NCBI GenBank assembly: GCA_002314325.1
Contig: DCFC01000041.1
Location: 19,638 to 24,912, forward strand
Direction: 5' to 3'
Origin: Megamonas hypermegale
Lineage (GTDB): Bacteria > Bacillota > Negativicutes > Selenomonadales > Selenomonadaceae
DNA length: 5,275 nucleotides
Part shown: piece after piece, positions 1-5,275 of the stretch
Position numbering within the stretch: position 1 is the stretch's first letter
Layout: every line of letters begins with the position of its first letter
Made by a program: the position numbers and the translations under genes
Notes under the pieces: model-generated
What the model was told of the DNA's origin: nothing
Databases searched by the model: none
Seen by the model: the letters and a program-made list of their open reading frames with translations, nothing else

Positions 1-62
1 GTATAATAGTTTATATTTAGTGAGGTTAAGTGATAACATCGAACGAATATAAACTATTATAC
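1..62. repeat. AT-rich palindrome with 17-bp perfect arms
   Basis: The arm gtataatagtttatatt at 1-17 is exactly reverse-complementary to 46-62, around a 28-base asymmetric centre (18-45). The centre contains a small GTTA/TAAC inverted repeat (25-28 and 34-37). The right repeat copy begins with the same 17-base arm at 5236-5252, followed by the same centre in inverted orientation. The structure can fold as a hairpin in RNA or as a cruciform in DNA. No T-run follows it, so it does not look like a normal intrinsic terminator. The window starts exactly at the arm, so the stem may be longer. Confidence 0.85.
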
Positions 63-102
63 TGCTGGCTACAGACTAGATGTTTTACTAGCACAACGAA
101 TT
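1..102 (+). repeat. Left copy of an interspersed two-block repeat
   Basis: Positions 23-102 recur in inverted orientation at 5195-5275. Block one (23-67) matches 5231-5275 at 44 of 45 positions. Block two, TTTTACTAGCACAACG at 83-98, matches 5199-5214 at 16 of 16. The linker between them differs in sequence and by one base in length (15 against 16). Positions 1-22 belong to the same unit because they form the other arm of its palindrome; their partner in the right copy lies beyond the window. There is no coding potential. The copies are non-identical and sit outside the operon, which fits an intergenic repeat family (MITE- or REP-like). I do not recognise a named family, and the outer limits are unknown. 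Confidence 0.85.
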
Positions 103-112
103 TAATTATAAT
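84..112 (+). promoter_or_regulatory. Probable sigma-70-type promoter of uvrC
   Basis: A -35-like TTTACT (84-89) and a perfect -10 TATAAT (107-112) are separated by exactly 17 bases. Transcription would start near 119, giving a leader of about 45 bases before the uvrC start codon. The -35 hexamer lies inside the second conserved block of the left repeat, while the -10 lies just outside it. This is prediction from consensus only; the AT-rich region offers other weak -10-like strings such as TATACT at 138-143. Confidence 0.55.
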
Positions 113-163
113 ATACTATTAACAACAGATGAAAACTTATACTGTATGAAGCGAGGTGTTTGA

Positions 164-1981
164 ATGAATGATATTATAGCAGAAAAATTAAAACTTCTGC
201 CGGACAGGCCGGGTGTTTATCTGATGAAAAACAGGCGCGGCCAGATTATTTACGTGGGCAAGGCGATAAAGCTGAAAAACCGCGTGCGCCAGTATTTTCA
301 GTCTTCGCGCAATCATTCGGCAAAGACGCTGGCGCTGGTTTCGCATATTGAGGATTTGGAAACGATTATCACGGCCAACGAGCTTGAAGCGCTGATTTTG
401 GAATGTAATCTGATAAAGAAGCATCATCCTAAATACAATATCATGCTGCGCGACGATAAGACATATCCTTATTTAAAGCTGACGCTCAATGAGGATTACC
501 CGCGTCTGATCACGACGAGGCGCGTTGTAAAAGACGGCAGCCGTTATTTCGGTCCGTATACGAGCAGCACGGCGATGAAGGAAACGCTCAATTTGCTGCG
601 CCGTCTGTTTCCGTTGCGCACCTGCAAGCATCTGGGCGAGAGACCGTGTCTTGAATATCATATTAAGCGCTGCCCGGCTCCGTGCGCCGGTTTTGTTGAT
701 AAGGAAACTTACAAGGAAATGGTACGCTCTGTCTGCTGGTTTCTGGAAGGAAAAACGGAGGAAATCGAAACGGCTCTCACGGAGAAAATGCAGCAGCTGG
801 CGCAAAAGCTGGAATTTGAACTGGCGGGAAAAATACGCGATCAGCTTGCGGCTATCAGGCAGATTACGGAAAAACAGAAAATACTGACGGATACGGGCGA
901 TATGGACGCCGTCGGCATGGCAAGCTCACCGCTCGGCACGTGCATGCAGGTCTTTTTCGTCCGCAACGGCAAAATTCTCGGCAGAAATCAGTTTCTGCTG
1001 ACGGGAAATGAAGATGACAGCGGTGAAAACTGCCTCAGTGCGTTTTTCAAGCAGTATTACAACGATGCCGTATTCATTCCAAAGGAAATTCTGCTGCCGA
1101 TAGATATAGAAGAAACGGCGCTATTGGAAAAATGGCTGCTGGAAACGAAAAAAGCAAAAGCGAAAATCATTGTGCCGAAACGCGGCGTGAAAAAGGATAT
1201 CGTGCAGATGGCCAATGAAAACGCCGCAAAATATCTGCATGACCAGGAAAGCAGACTGCGCGACAATCAGGCCCGCAATATCGGCGCTGTATATGATTTG
1301 CAGAAGTATTTAAACCTTACAAAGCCGCCGCTGCGCATGGAATGTTTCGATATCTCACATATTCAGGGCTCGGAAACGGTAGCTTCAATGGTGGTTTTTC
1401 AGGACGGCAAGCCAGATAAGGAGTCGTACCGTCGGTTTAAGATAAATTCGACGGAAGGCAAGCCGGATGATTTCATGTCCATGCGCGAGGTAACAATGCG
1501 CCGCTACGGCAAGGCAATAGCTGAGGATATGCCGGATTTAATCATAATCGACGGCGGCAAGGGGCAGCTCAGCTCCGCGCTGGAAATAATCCGCGGAGCA
1601 GGGCACATGACCGTGCCTGTGGTGGGGCTTGCTAAGCAGTTTGAATATATTTTTACAGAATATTCGCCTGAGCCGGTAATTTTGCCGCGCCAGTCGGACG
1701 CATTGTATCTCGTTCAGCAGATACGCGACGAAGCGCACCGCTTTGCCATAACGTATCACCGCAAGCTTCGCACGAAGCGCAACAAAGTATCACTGCTCGA
1801 TAATATAGCCGGAGTGGGAGCAAAACGGCGCAAGGCACTATTTGACCGCTTTGAAAATATCGGCAATATAAAAAATGCCACGGTGGAAGAACTGTCCTCC
1901 GTGCCGGGCATCAGTGAAAATATTGCCAAATCCATTTATAATTTTTTCCGTACGCATGAATTAATAAGTAAGAAAATATAA
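164..1981 (+). CDS. uvrC: UvrABC system protein C (excinuclease subunit)
   Basis: Cytoplasmic nuclease of nucleotide excision repair; UvrC joins the UvrB-DNA complex and cuts the damaged strand on both sides of the lesion. The 605-residue length is usual for the family. Seen in order: GIY-YIG nuclease (about 12-95) with GVY at 17-19, YVG at 30-32 and candidate metal ligand E80; cysteines C154, C162, C170 and C174, spaced like the iron-sulfur ligands described for E. coli UvrC; UVR helices that bind UvrB (about 198-235); RNase H-like nuclease with D396 (FDISH), D435, D463 (DGGKGQ) and H525, matching the catalytic set D399/D438/D466/H538 of E. coli; tandem helix-hairpin-helix (about 545-596). 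Both nuclease centres look intact. The ATG at 164 is chosen because GAGGTG (153-158) precedes it by 5 bases and the GIY-YIG domain begins directly after it. First gene of the series, behind a predicted promoter. Confidence 0.98.
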   Translation: MNDIIAEKLKLLPDRPGVYLMKNRRGQIIYVGKAIKLKNRVRQYFQSSRNHSAKTLALVSHIEDLETIITANELEALILECNLIKKHHPKYNIMLRDDKTYPYLKLTLNEDYPRLITTRRVVKDGSRYFGPYTSSTAMKETLNLLRRLFPLRTCKHLGERPCLEYHIKRCPAPCAGFVDKETYKEMVRSVCWFLEGKTEEIETALTEKMQQLAQKLEFELAGKIRDQLAAIRQITEKQKILTDTGDMDAVGMASSPLGTCMQVFFVRNGKILGRNQFLLTGNEDDSGENCLSAFFKQYYNDAVFIPKEILLPIDIEETALLEKWLLETKKAKAKIIVPKRGVKKDIVQMANENAAKYLHDQESRLRDNQARNIGAVYDLQKYLNLTKPPLRMECFDISHIQGSETVASMVVFQDGKPDKESYRRFKINSTEGKPDDFMSMREVTMRRYGKAIAEDMPDLIIIDGGKGQLSSALEIIRGAGHMTVPVVGLAKQFEYIFTEYSPEPVILPRQSDALYLVQQIRDEAHRFAITYHRKLRTKRNKVSLLDNIAGVGAKRRKALFDRFENIGNIKNATVEELSSVPGISENIAKSIYNFFRTHELISKKI

Positions 1982-2008
1982 TGTATTTGAAATTAAGGAG
2001 GTTTTTTT

Positions 2009-2893
2009 ATGATAGATTTACACGTACATTCCACCATGTCCGACGGCACGTATTCGCCGGGCGAAATTGCGAAACTGGCAAGCGAGAAGGGACTGTATGC
2101 TTTTGCCCTGACTGACCACGACACAATTTTCGGCAATACGGTGGCTAAAATCGCCAGCATGGCTTATAAAGTGAAATTTATAAACGGCATGGAAATGAGC
2201 CTGAATTATGACGGTCATCAAATTCACGTCGTAGCACTCGGTTTCGATGAAAACAGCACGGCGTTTAAAAATTTCTATACACAGCTGCGCGCTAAAAAAT
2301 CGGCTTCCATAGCCAACGTCGTCGATTATCTGCACAAGCAGGGCTTGGATATTTCCATGGAGAAAGTCAGACCGTACGCTACCGGCGACGGCGTGGACAA
2401 ATACGCCATACTGCGCTATCTCATAACAAACCAGTCGGCTGTCGGCGATATCCAGTATTTATGGGACAGATACATTGACCCGGCTTTCCGCAAACTGAAA
2501 CTCGGTATCGTGGAAAATCCCAAAGCGGAAGAAGCAATAGCCCAGATGCACGCGGCGGGAGCCGTAACGTCACTGGCGCATTTCCATAAGAAAATCGGCT
2601 TCATTAATAATAATAGAAGCGAACAGGAGCAGCATATAAAATACCTGCACGAAATGGGACTGGACGGCATGGAAGCATATTACCCGAATTACAGCGATGA
2701 AGACAGAGCTTTTGCCCGTTATATGATTGAAAAATACAATCTGCTGCCAACCGGCGGAACGGATTTTCACGGTGCCAACCGCCCGTCCGTAGCGCTCGGA
2801 ACAGGCATAAACAACAATATGAATGTACCAGATGAGTTTTTTACTAATATTTGCTTACGTTCATTTTTCTTTGGTGCAAAGAAATCGAAATAA
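2009..2893 (+). CDS. PHP-domain metal-dependent phosphoesterase (TrpH/YciV type)
   Basis: A 294-residue soluble protein made almost wholly of a PHP domain. Predicted metal ligands are visible in order: H5 and H7 (DLHVHS), D12 (SDGT), D36-H37 (LTDHDT), E62 (GMEMS), H73 (IHVVALG), H191 (LAHF) and D252/H254 (GTDFHG). Known relatives of this architecture remove phosphate from 3',5'-bisphosphonucleotides or degrade short RNA/DNA from the 5' end (E. coli YciV/RnmAM), so a nucleotide or oligonucleotide substrate is likely but inferred. The start follows a strong TAAGGAGG (1994-2001) by 7 bases. The gene lies 27 bp after uvrC with no terminator between, so co-transcription is likely. Two departures from the common pattern: the segment that often reads GRPH-A/GRTH-F is GVDKYAIL here (128-135), and the usual AHP near the sixth ligand is AHF. 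Histidinol-phosphatase and polymerase PHP domains are less likely given the motifs and gene context. Confidence 0.9.
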   Translation: MIDLHVHSTMSDGTYSPGEIAKLASEKGLYAFALTDHDTIFGNTVAKIASMAYKVKFINGMEMSLNYDGHQIHVVALGFDENSTAFKNFYTQLRAKKSASIANVVDYLHKQGLDISMEKVRPYATGDGVDKYAILRYLITNQSAVGDIQYLWDRYIDPAFRKLKLGIVENPKAEEAIAQMHAAGAVTSLAHFHKKIGFINNNRSEQEQHIKYLHEMGLDGMEAYYPNYSDEDRAFARYMIEKYNLLPTGGTDFHGANRPSVALGTGINNNMNVPDEFFTNICLRSFFFGAKKSK

Positions 2894-2972
2894 AGAAAAT
2901 AAAGGAAAGACCAGCTGATACGTTGAATATATATCATATACGATTGAATTAATAGGGAAAGGAGTATCAGTT
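2894..2972 (+). promoter_or_regulatory. Intergenic leader with a stem abutting the nfeD start
   Basis: This 79-bp gap is AT-rich. AGCTGATAC (2913-2921) can pair with GTATCAGTT (2964-2972) in RNA: nine pairs including one G-U, across a 42-base loop. The 3' arm begins at the last base of the AAAGGAG ribosome site (2958-2964) and ends at the base before the ATG, so pairing could hinder initiation. There is also a near-direct repeat, ATACGTTGAAT (2918-2928) and ATACGATTGAAT (2938-2949). A weak promoter is possible (CTGATA 2915-2920, TACGAT 2939-2944, 18-base spacer). No intrinsic terminator is seen. All roles are inferred, and a seven-base exact inverted repeat in this much sequence could be chance. 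Confidence 0.3.
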
Positions 2973-3608
2973 ATGGATTTTATTATAGATTCTTCTATGG
3001 TGCAGGCGCTTTTGCTGATTGTGATTTTTCTGTCCATACTGGTGGAAATTAAAACCGGCGGGACGGGTGTCGGTGCACTTTTGGGTCTGATTGCCGCCGC
3101 CGTGTTCTGGGGCAGCGGTTATGTGAAGGGGCTTGTCAGTCTGTATCAGATTGCACTGTTTATCGGCGGCGTTATTTTCATCATCATTGAAATTCTGACG
3201 CCGACAATCGGGCTGTTAGCCGGTATCGGGGTTGTGGCGATTTTGTACAGCTTAATTCTCGCCATGGGCGGCGATATCAATGCTATTTACATGATGGCAA
3301 TATCGCTCGTAATCGCCATCATCATTTTTGCCGTCATCTTGAAAAAATTGCCGTCGAGCAGACTGTGGAAAAAACTCATTTTGACGAATACCTCGTCAAC
3401 GGAACAGGGATATGTAAGCAGTATGGATTATTCCAAGTATTTAAATAAAGAAGGAGTGGTTTTGTCGGAACTGCGTCCGTCCGGTTCGGTGGAAATCGAC
3501 GGCGTGCCGGTCGATGTCGTTTCGGAAGGAAAATTTATTTCCAAAGGGGAAAAAGTTCGCGTTGTAAAAATTGAAGGTGTGCGGATTATCGTGCGCCGGG
3601 TAGAATAA
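2973..3608 (+). CDS. NfeD family membrane protein, short form
   Basis: A 211-residue integral membrane protein. Hydrophobic segments lie at about 9-26, 33-48, 57-75, 78-97 and 103-124, rich in glycine (for example GGTGVGALLGLIAAAVFWG at 29-47). A soluble tail follows, and residues about 157-211 have the beta-rich pattern of the NfeD OB-fold: GVV at 161-163, a glycine-centred middle (SVEIDGVPVDVVSEG), then KGEKVRVVKIEG and a valine-rich end. It is the short form lacking the N-terminal ClpP-like serine protease of long NfeD proteins. NfeD proteins are typically encoded beside flotillins or stomatins and thought to act with them in the membrane, and floA begins 21 bp downstream. It corresponds in context to B. 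subtilis yqeZ, though that protein is longer. AAAGGAG at 2958-2964 supports the start. Biochemical function is not established. Confidence 0.92.
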   Translation: MDFIIDSSMVQALLLIVIFLSILVEIKTGGTGVGALLGLIAAAVFWGSGYVKGLVSLYQIALFIGGVIFIIIEILTPTIGLLAGIGVVAILYSLILAMGGDINAIYMMAISLVIAIIIFAVILKKLPSSRLWKKLILTNTSSTEQGYVSSMDYSKYLNKEGVVLSELRPSGSVEIDGVPVDVVSEGKFISKGEKVRVVKIEGVRIIVRRVE

Positions 3609-3629
3609 TTTTTTTCGGGAGGTTGTTTT

Positions 3630-4628
3630 ATGGAAGCAATAATCGGTTCAGGATTTATTATCGTACTTGTCATCGTCGCGATAATGCTGTTTTTGCATTT
3701 CGTGCCGATTGGGCTGTGGATTTCGGCACTCGCTTCGAATGTGCATGTCGGTATTTTTACGCTTGTCGGTATGCGTATGCGCCGCGTGCCGCCGCAGAAA
3801 ATCGTTTTGCCGTTGATTAAGGCTAATAAAGCGGGGCTTAATGTAAATGTAAATCAGTTGGAAGCACATTATCTTGCAGGTGGTAATGTCGATAAGGTTG
3901 TTGACGCGCTCATTGCGGCGCATCGGGCGCAGATACCGTTGCCGTTTGAACGCAGTGCGGCGATTGACCTTGCCGGTCGCGACGTGCTCGAAGCGGTGCA
4001 GATGAGCGTTAATCCGAAAGTCATTGAAACGCCGGTCGTGTCGGCTGTGGCGCGCAACGGTATCGAGCTGAAAATCAAGGCACGCGTTACAGTGCGGGCA
4101 AATATCGACAGACTGGTCGGCGGTGCCGGTGAACCGACTATTATCGCACGTGTCGGCGAAGGTATTGTAACGTCGGTCGGTTCGTCGGAAGCGCATACGG
4201 ACGTTTTGGCTAATCCGGATGATATATCAAAAACGGTGCTCGGCAAAGGGCTGGATGCCGGAACGGCGTTTGAAATTCTCTCCATTGATATTGCCGACGT
4301 CGATGTAGGACGCAATATTGGGGCGGAACTTCAGACCGACCAGGCGGAAGCGGATAAGCGGATTGCGCAGGCAAAAGCGGAAGAAAGACGTGCTATGGCG
4401 GTAGCAAAAGAACAGGAAATGAAGGCATATACTCAGGAAATGGAAGCCCGCGTCGTCGAAGCGCAGTCAGAAGTGCCGCACGCATTGGCGGCTGCTCTGC
4501 GCGAAGGCAAGCTCGGTGTAATGGATTACTACAATCTGAACAACATCAACGCCGATACGCAGATGCGCGAGGCTATCAGCAGAACGGGAGACGGTACAGT
4601 GCCGCAGGGTCAGGTACCGATAAAATAA
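3630..4628 (+). CDS. floA: Flotillin-like protein FloA
   Basis: Scaffold protein of functional membrane microdomains, which in B. subtilis affect membrane fluidity and assembly of membrane complexes. The 332 residues match the usual length (about 330). Seen: an N-terminal membrane-associated hairpin (hydrophobic 4-24, then 27-48); the SPFH/PHB domain (about 55-230) including [20 protein letters not shown] (71-90, ending in a conserved family stretch) and [18 protein letters not shown] (151-168); a charged Ala/Glu-rich helical region (about 232-282) that mediates oligomerisation in flotillins; and a C-terminal part with [20 protein letters not shown] (290-309), characteristic of FloA. The start is set by GGGAGG (3617-3622), 7 bases ahead of the ATG. 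The gene is sandwiched between nfeD and a small membrane protein gene, with 21- and 1-bp gaps, which indicates one operon. No damage or unusual features seen. Confidence 0.97.
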   Translation: MEAIIGSGFIIVLVIVAIMLFLHFVPIGLWISALASNVHVGIFTLVGMRMRRVPPQKIVLPLIKANKAGLNVNVNQLEAHYLAGGNVDKVVDALIAAHRAQIPLPFERSAAIDLAGRDVLEAVQMSVNPKVIETPVVSAVARNGIELKIKARVTVRANIDRLVGGAGEPTIIARVGEGIVTSVGSSEAHTDVLANPDDISKTVLGKGLDAGTAFEILSIDIADVDVGRNIGAELQTDQAEADKRIAQAKAEERRAMAVAKEQEMKAYTQEMEARVVEAQSEVPHALAAALREGKLGVMDYYNLNNINADTQMREAISRTGDGTVPQGQVPIK

Positions 4629-4629
4629 A

Positions 4630-5142
4630 ATGGAAGATTTATTAAGTTTCCTGTTTTTCGTAGCCATAATCGTTTTAAACGGATTGTTTCAAAATGCCAG
4701 ACGCAAAGCGCGCCGCCAAAATCAGCCACCGCCAATTCCGCCGGATTTGCCCAAAGAGCCGCAGCCGCAACCTGTAAAATCGGAAAGAACGCTTGACTAC
4801 ATGATGGCAAAGCCGCAGGAAAGCCATGATAAGCCCGTCGTTTATACGGAACCGGAATTTATCCCGGAACCCGTCAAAGAAGAGCCTGCTGTGCAGTATG
4901 ACATAAACAATGTTTATCAGGAGTATTTACAGCAGAAAAAACAGTATCGGCAGGAAAATGCGCCGACGGATTACATTCAGCGCACGCAAATCCGGTCAGC
5001 CGATACGAAAAAGAAAATGCAGATAGACATTGAGCGCGAAAATATCATGAATGCTATAATGTATGCGCAAGTGCTGGAGATGCCGAAATCAGTATATTAT
5101 CTGAAACGGTACGGCATTAAACGCATAATACACAAAGACTGA
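4630..5142 (+). CDS. Single-pass membrane protein of unknown function, coupled to floA
   Basis: I do not recognise a family for this 170-residue protein. Residues 4-20 form a hydrophobic helix followed at once by R24, R25, K26, R28 and R29, so the long C-terminal part is predicted to be cytoplasmic. Residues 32-48 are proline-rich (PPPIPPDLPKEPQPQP), and 50-115 are polar and probably disordered. A basic/amphipathic C-terminal segment (about 127-170) contains NIMNAIMYAQVLEMPKSVYY (138-157), which loosely recalls a short helix-then-Pro motif seen at the C-termini of small Firmicute proteins (from memory, tentative). The gene starts 1 bp after the floA stop without a well-placed ribosome site (nearest AGGGT at 4606-4610), so translation is probably coupled to floA. 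Position and topology suggest a FloA/NfeD partner, perhaps equivalent in position to B. subtilis yqfB, with no visible sequence basis for homology. It is the last gene before the terminator. Confidence 0.8.
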   Translation: MEDLLSFLFFVAIIVLNGLFQNARRKARRQNQPPPIPPDLPKEPQPQPVKSERTLDYMMAKPQESHDKPVVYTEPEFIPEPVKEEPAVQYDINNVYQEYLQQKKQYRQENAPTDYIQRTQIRSADTKKKMQIDIERENIMNAIMYAQVLEMPKSVYYLKRYGIKRIIHKD

Positions 5143-5153
5143 AAAATTAATTG

Positions 5154-5191
5154 TAAGGAGCCGATATATTTTATCGGCTCCTTATTTGTTT
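5154..5191 (+). terminator. Intrinsic terminator of the operon
   Basis: TAAGGAGCCGATA (5154-5166) is perfectly complementary to TATCGGCTCCTTA (5172-5184): a 13-bp stem with a five-base TATTT loop, followed by TTTGTTT (5185-5191). It begins 12 bases after the stop codon of the last gene. The GC-rich middle of the stem and the T-rich tail are typical of rho-independent termination. It separates the operon from the right repeat copy. The AAGGAG inside the stem is not followed by a usable reading frame and is probably incidental. Confidence 0.92.
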
Positions 5192-5194
5192 CAT

Positions 5195-5275
5195 AATCCG
5201 TTGTGCTAGTAAAATATGGAGTCTTTAAGTCAGCAGTATAATAGTTTATATTCGTTCGATGTTGTCACTTAACCT
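5195..5275 (-). repeat. Right copy of the interspersed repeat, inverted, cut by window end
   Basis: The reverse complement matches the left copy: 5231-5275 against 23-67 with one difference (5264 against 34), and 5199-5214 against 83-98 with none; four more bases (5195-5198 against 99-102) match at three positions. The linker (5215-5230) is unrelated or strongly diverged. The 17-base palindrome arm is at 5236-5252, and 22 of 23 centre bases after it are conserved; the second arm is expected just outside the window. No gene is seen here. The differences show these are two genuine, separately evolving copies. Confidence 0.85.

Noticed and set aside
1..62. Palindrome as an intrinsic terminator of an upstream gene
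   Set aside because: The stem is AT-rich, the centre is 28 bases long, and no T-run follows in either direction within the window. The conserved loop and inverted copy at the other edge argue for a repeat element instead.
83..98. Integron attC-like or recombinase core site in TTTTACTAGCACAACG
   Set aside because: The RYYYAAC/GTTRRRY pair and attC folding geometry are not present, and there is no integrase or cassette structure nearby.
473..805. 110-residue minus-strand frame and other antisense frames in uvrC
   Set aside because: The uvrC frame is intact and carries all family motifs; the antisense products have no domain, ribosome site or operon context.
3623..3820. 65-residue + strand open frame overlapping the start of floA
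   Set aside because: It lies out of frame within floA, starts without a fitting ribosome site and encodes an implausible Arg/Cys/Tyr-rich product. floA in this region has a clear membrane hairpin and SPFH start.
3648..4315. Long minus-strand open frames of 182 and 148 residues opposite floA
   Set aside because: They are antisense shadows of floA's GC-rich codons, with low-complexity composition and no recognisable domain.
1..5275. Fold-back or chimeric assembly artefact as the cause of the inverted edge repeats
   Set aside because: An artefactual fold-back would give identical copies. These differ at several positions and by a one-base indel in the linker, and the flanks next to each copy are unrelated.
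1..5275. Composite transposon bounded by the inverted repeats
   Set aside because: No transposase or recombinase is encoded between the repeats, and the cargo is ordinary housekeeping genes.
1..5275. tRNA, rRNA or CRISPR array
   Set aside because: No cloverleaf or rRNA-like segment and no regularly spaced short direct repeats were seen in the intergenic regions.

Overview
The window is a compact stretch of bacterial chromosome with five co-directional (+) protein genes, flanked at both edges by copies of one non-coding repeat. Every gene is complete. The gene types and the nfeD-floA pairing point to a Firmicute. Composition is intermediate, between AT-rich clostridia and GC-rich Firmicutes, and the genes have consensus Shine-Dalgarno sites. 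My best guess is a gut or rumen member of the Negativicutes; this is inferred from general sequence character and gene order, not from a database match.

Layout. Positions 1-102 hold the left repeat: a 62-bp AT-rich palindrome plus a distal conserved box. A sigma-70-type promoter at 84-112 precedes uvrC (164-1981), the excision nuclease subunit of nucleotide excision repair. A PHP-domain phosphoesterase of the TrpH/YciV type (2009-2893) follows after 27 bp. A 79-bp gap, which can form a long-loop stem abutting the next start codon, leads to a membrane module: a short NfeD protein (2973-3608), the flotillin-like scaffold FloA (3630-4628), and an unrecognised 170-residue single-pass membrane protein (4630-5142) that starts 1 bp after the floA stop. 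A strong intrinsic terminator (5154-5191) closes the series. An inverted copy of the left repeat then runs off the right edge (5195-5275).

How the genes work together. uvrC and the PHP gene form a tightly spaced nucleic-acid unit (damage incision plus a probable nucleotide or oligonucleotide phosphoesterase). nfeD, floA and the 170-residue protein form a membrane-organisation unit. No terminator is visible between the two units, so the five genes may be read as one transcript from the uvrC promoter, perhaps with an extra promoter before nfeD. The genes are ordinary housekeeping types. The least explained parts are the edge repeats, which show two conserved blocks around a divergent linker, and the small membrane protein coupled to floA.
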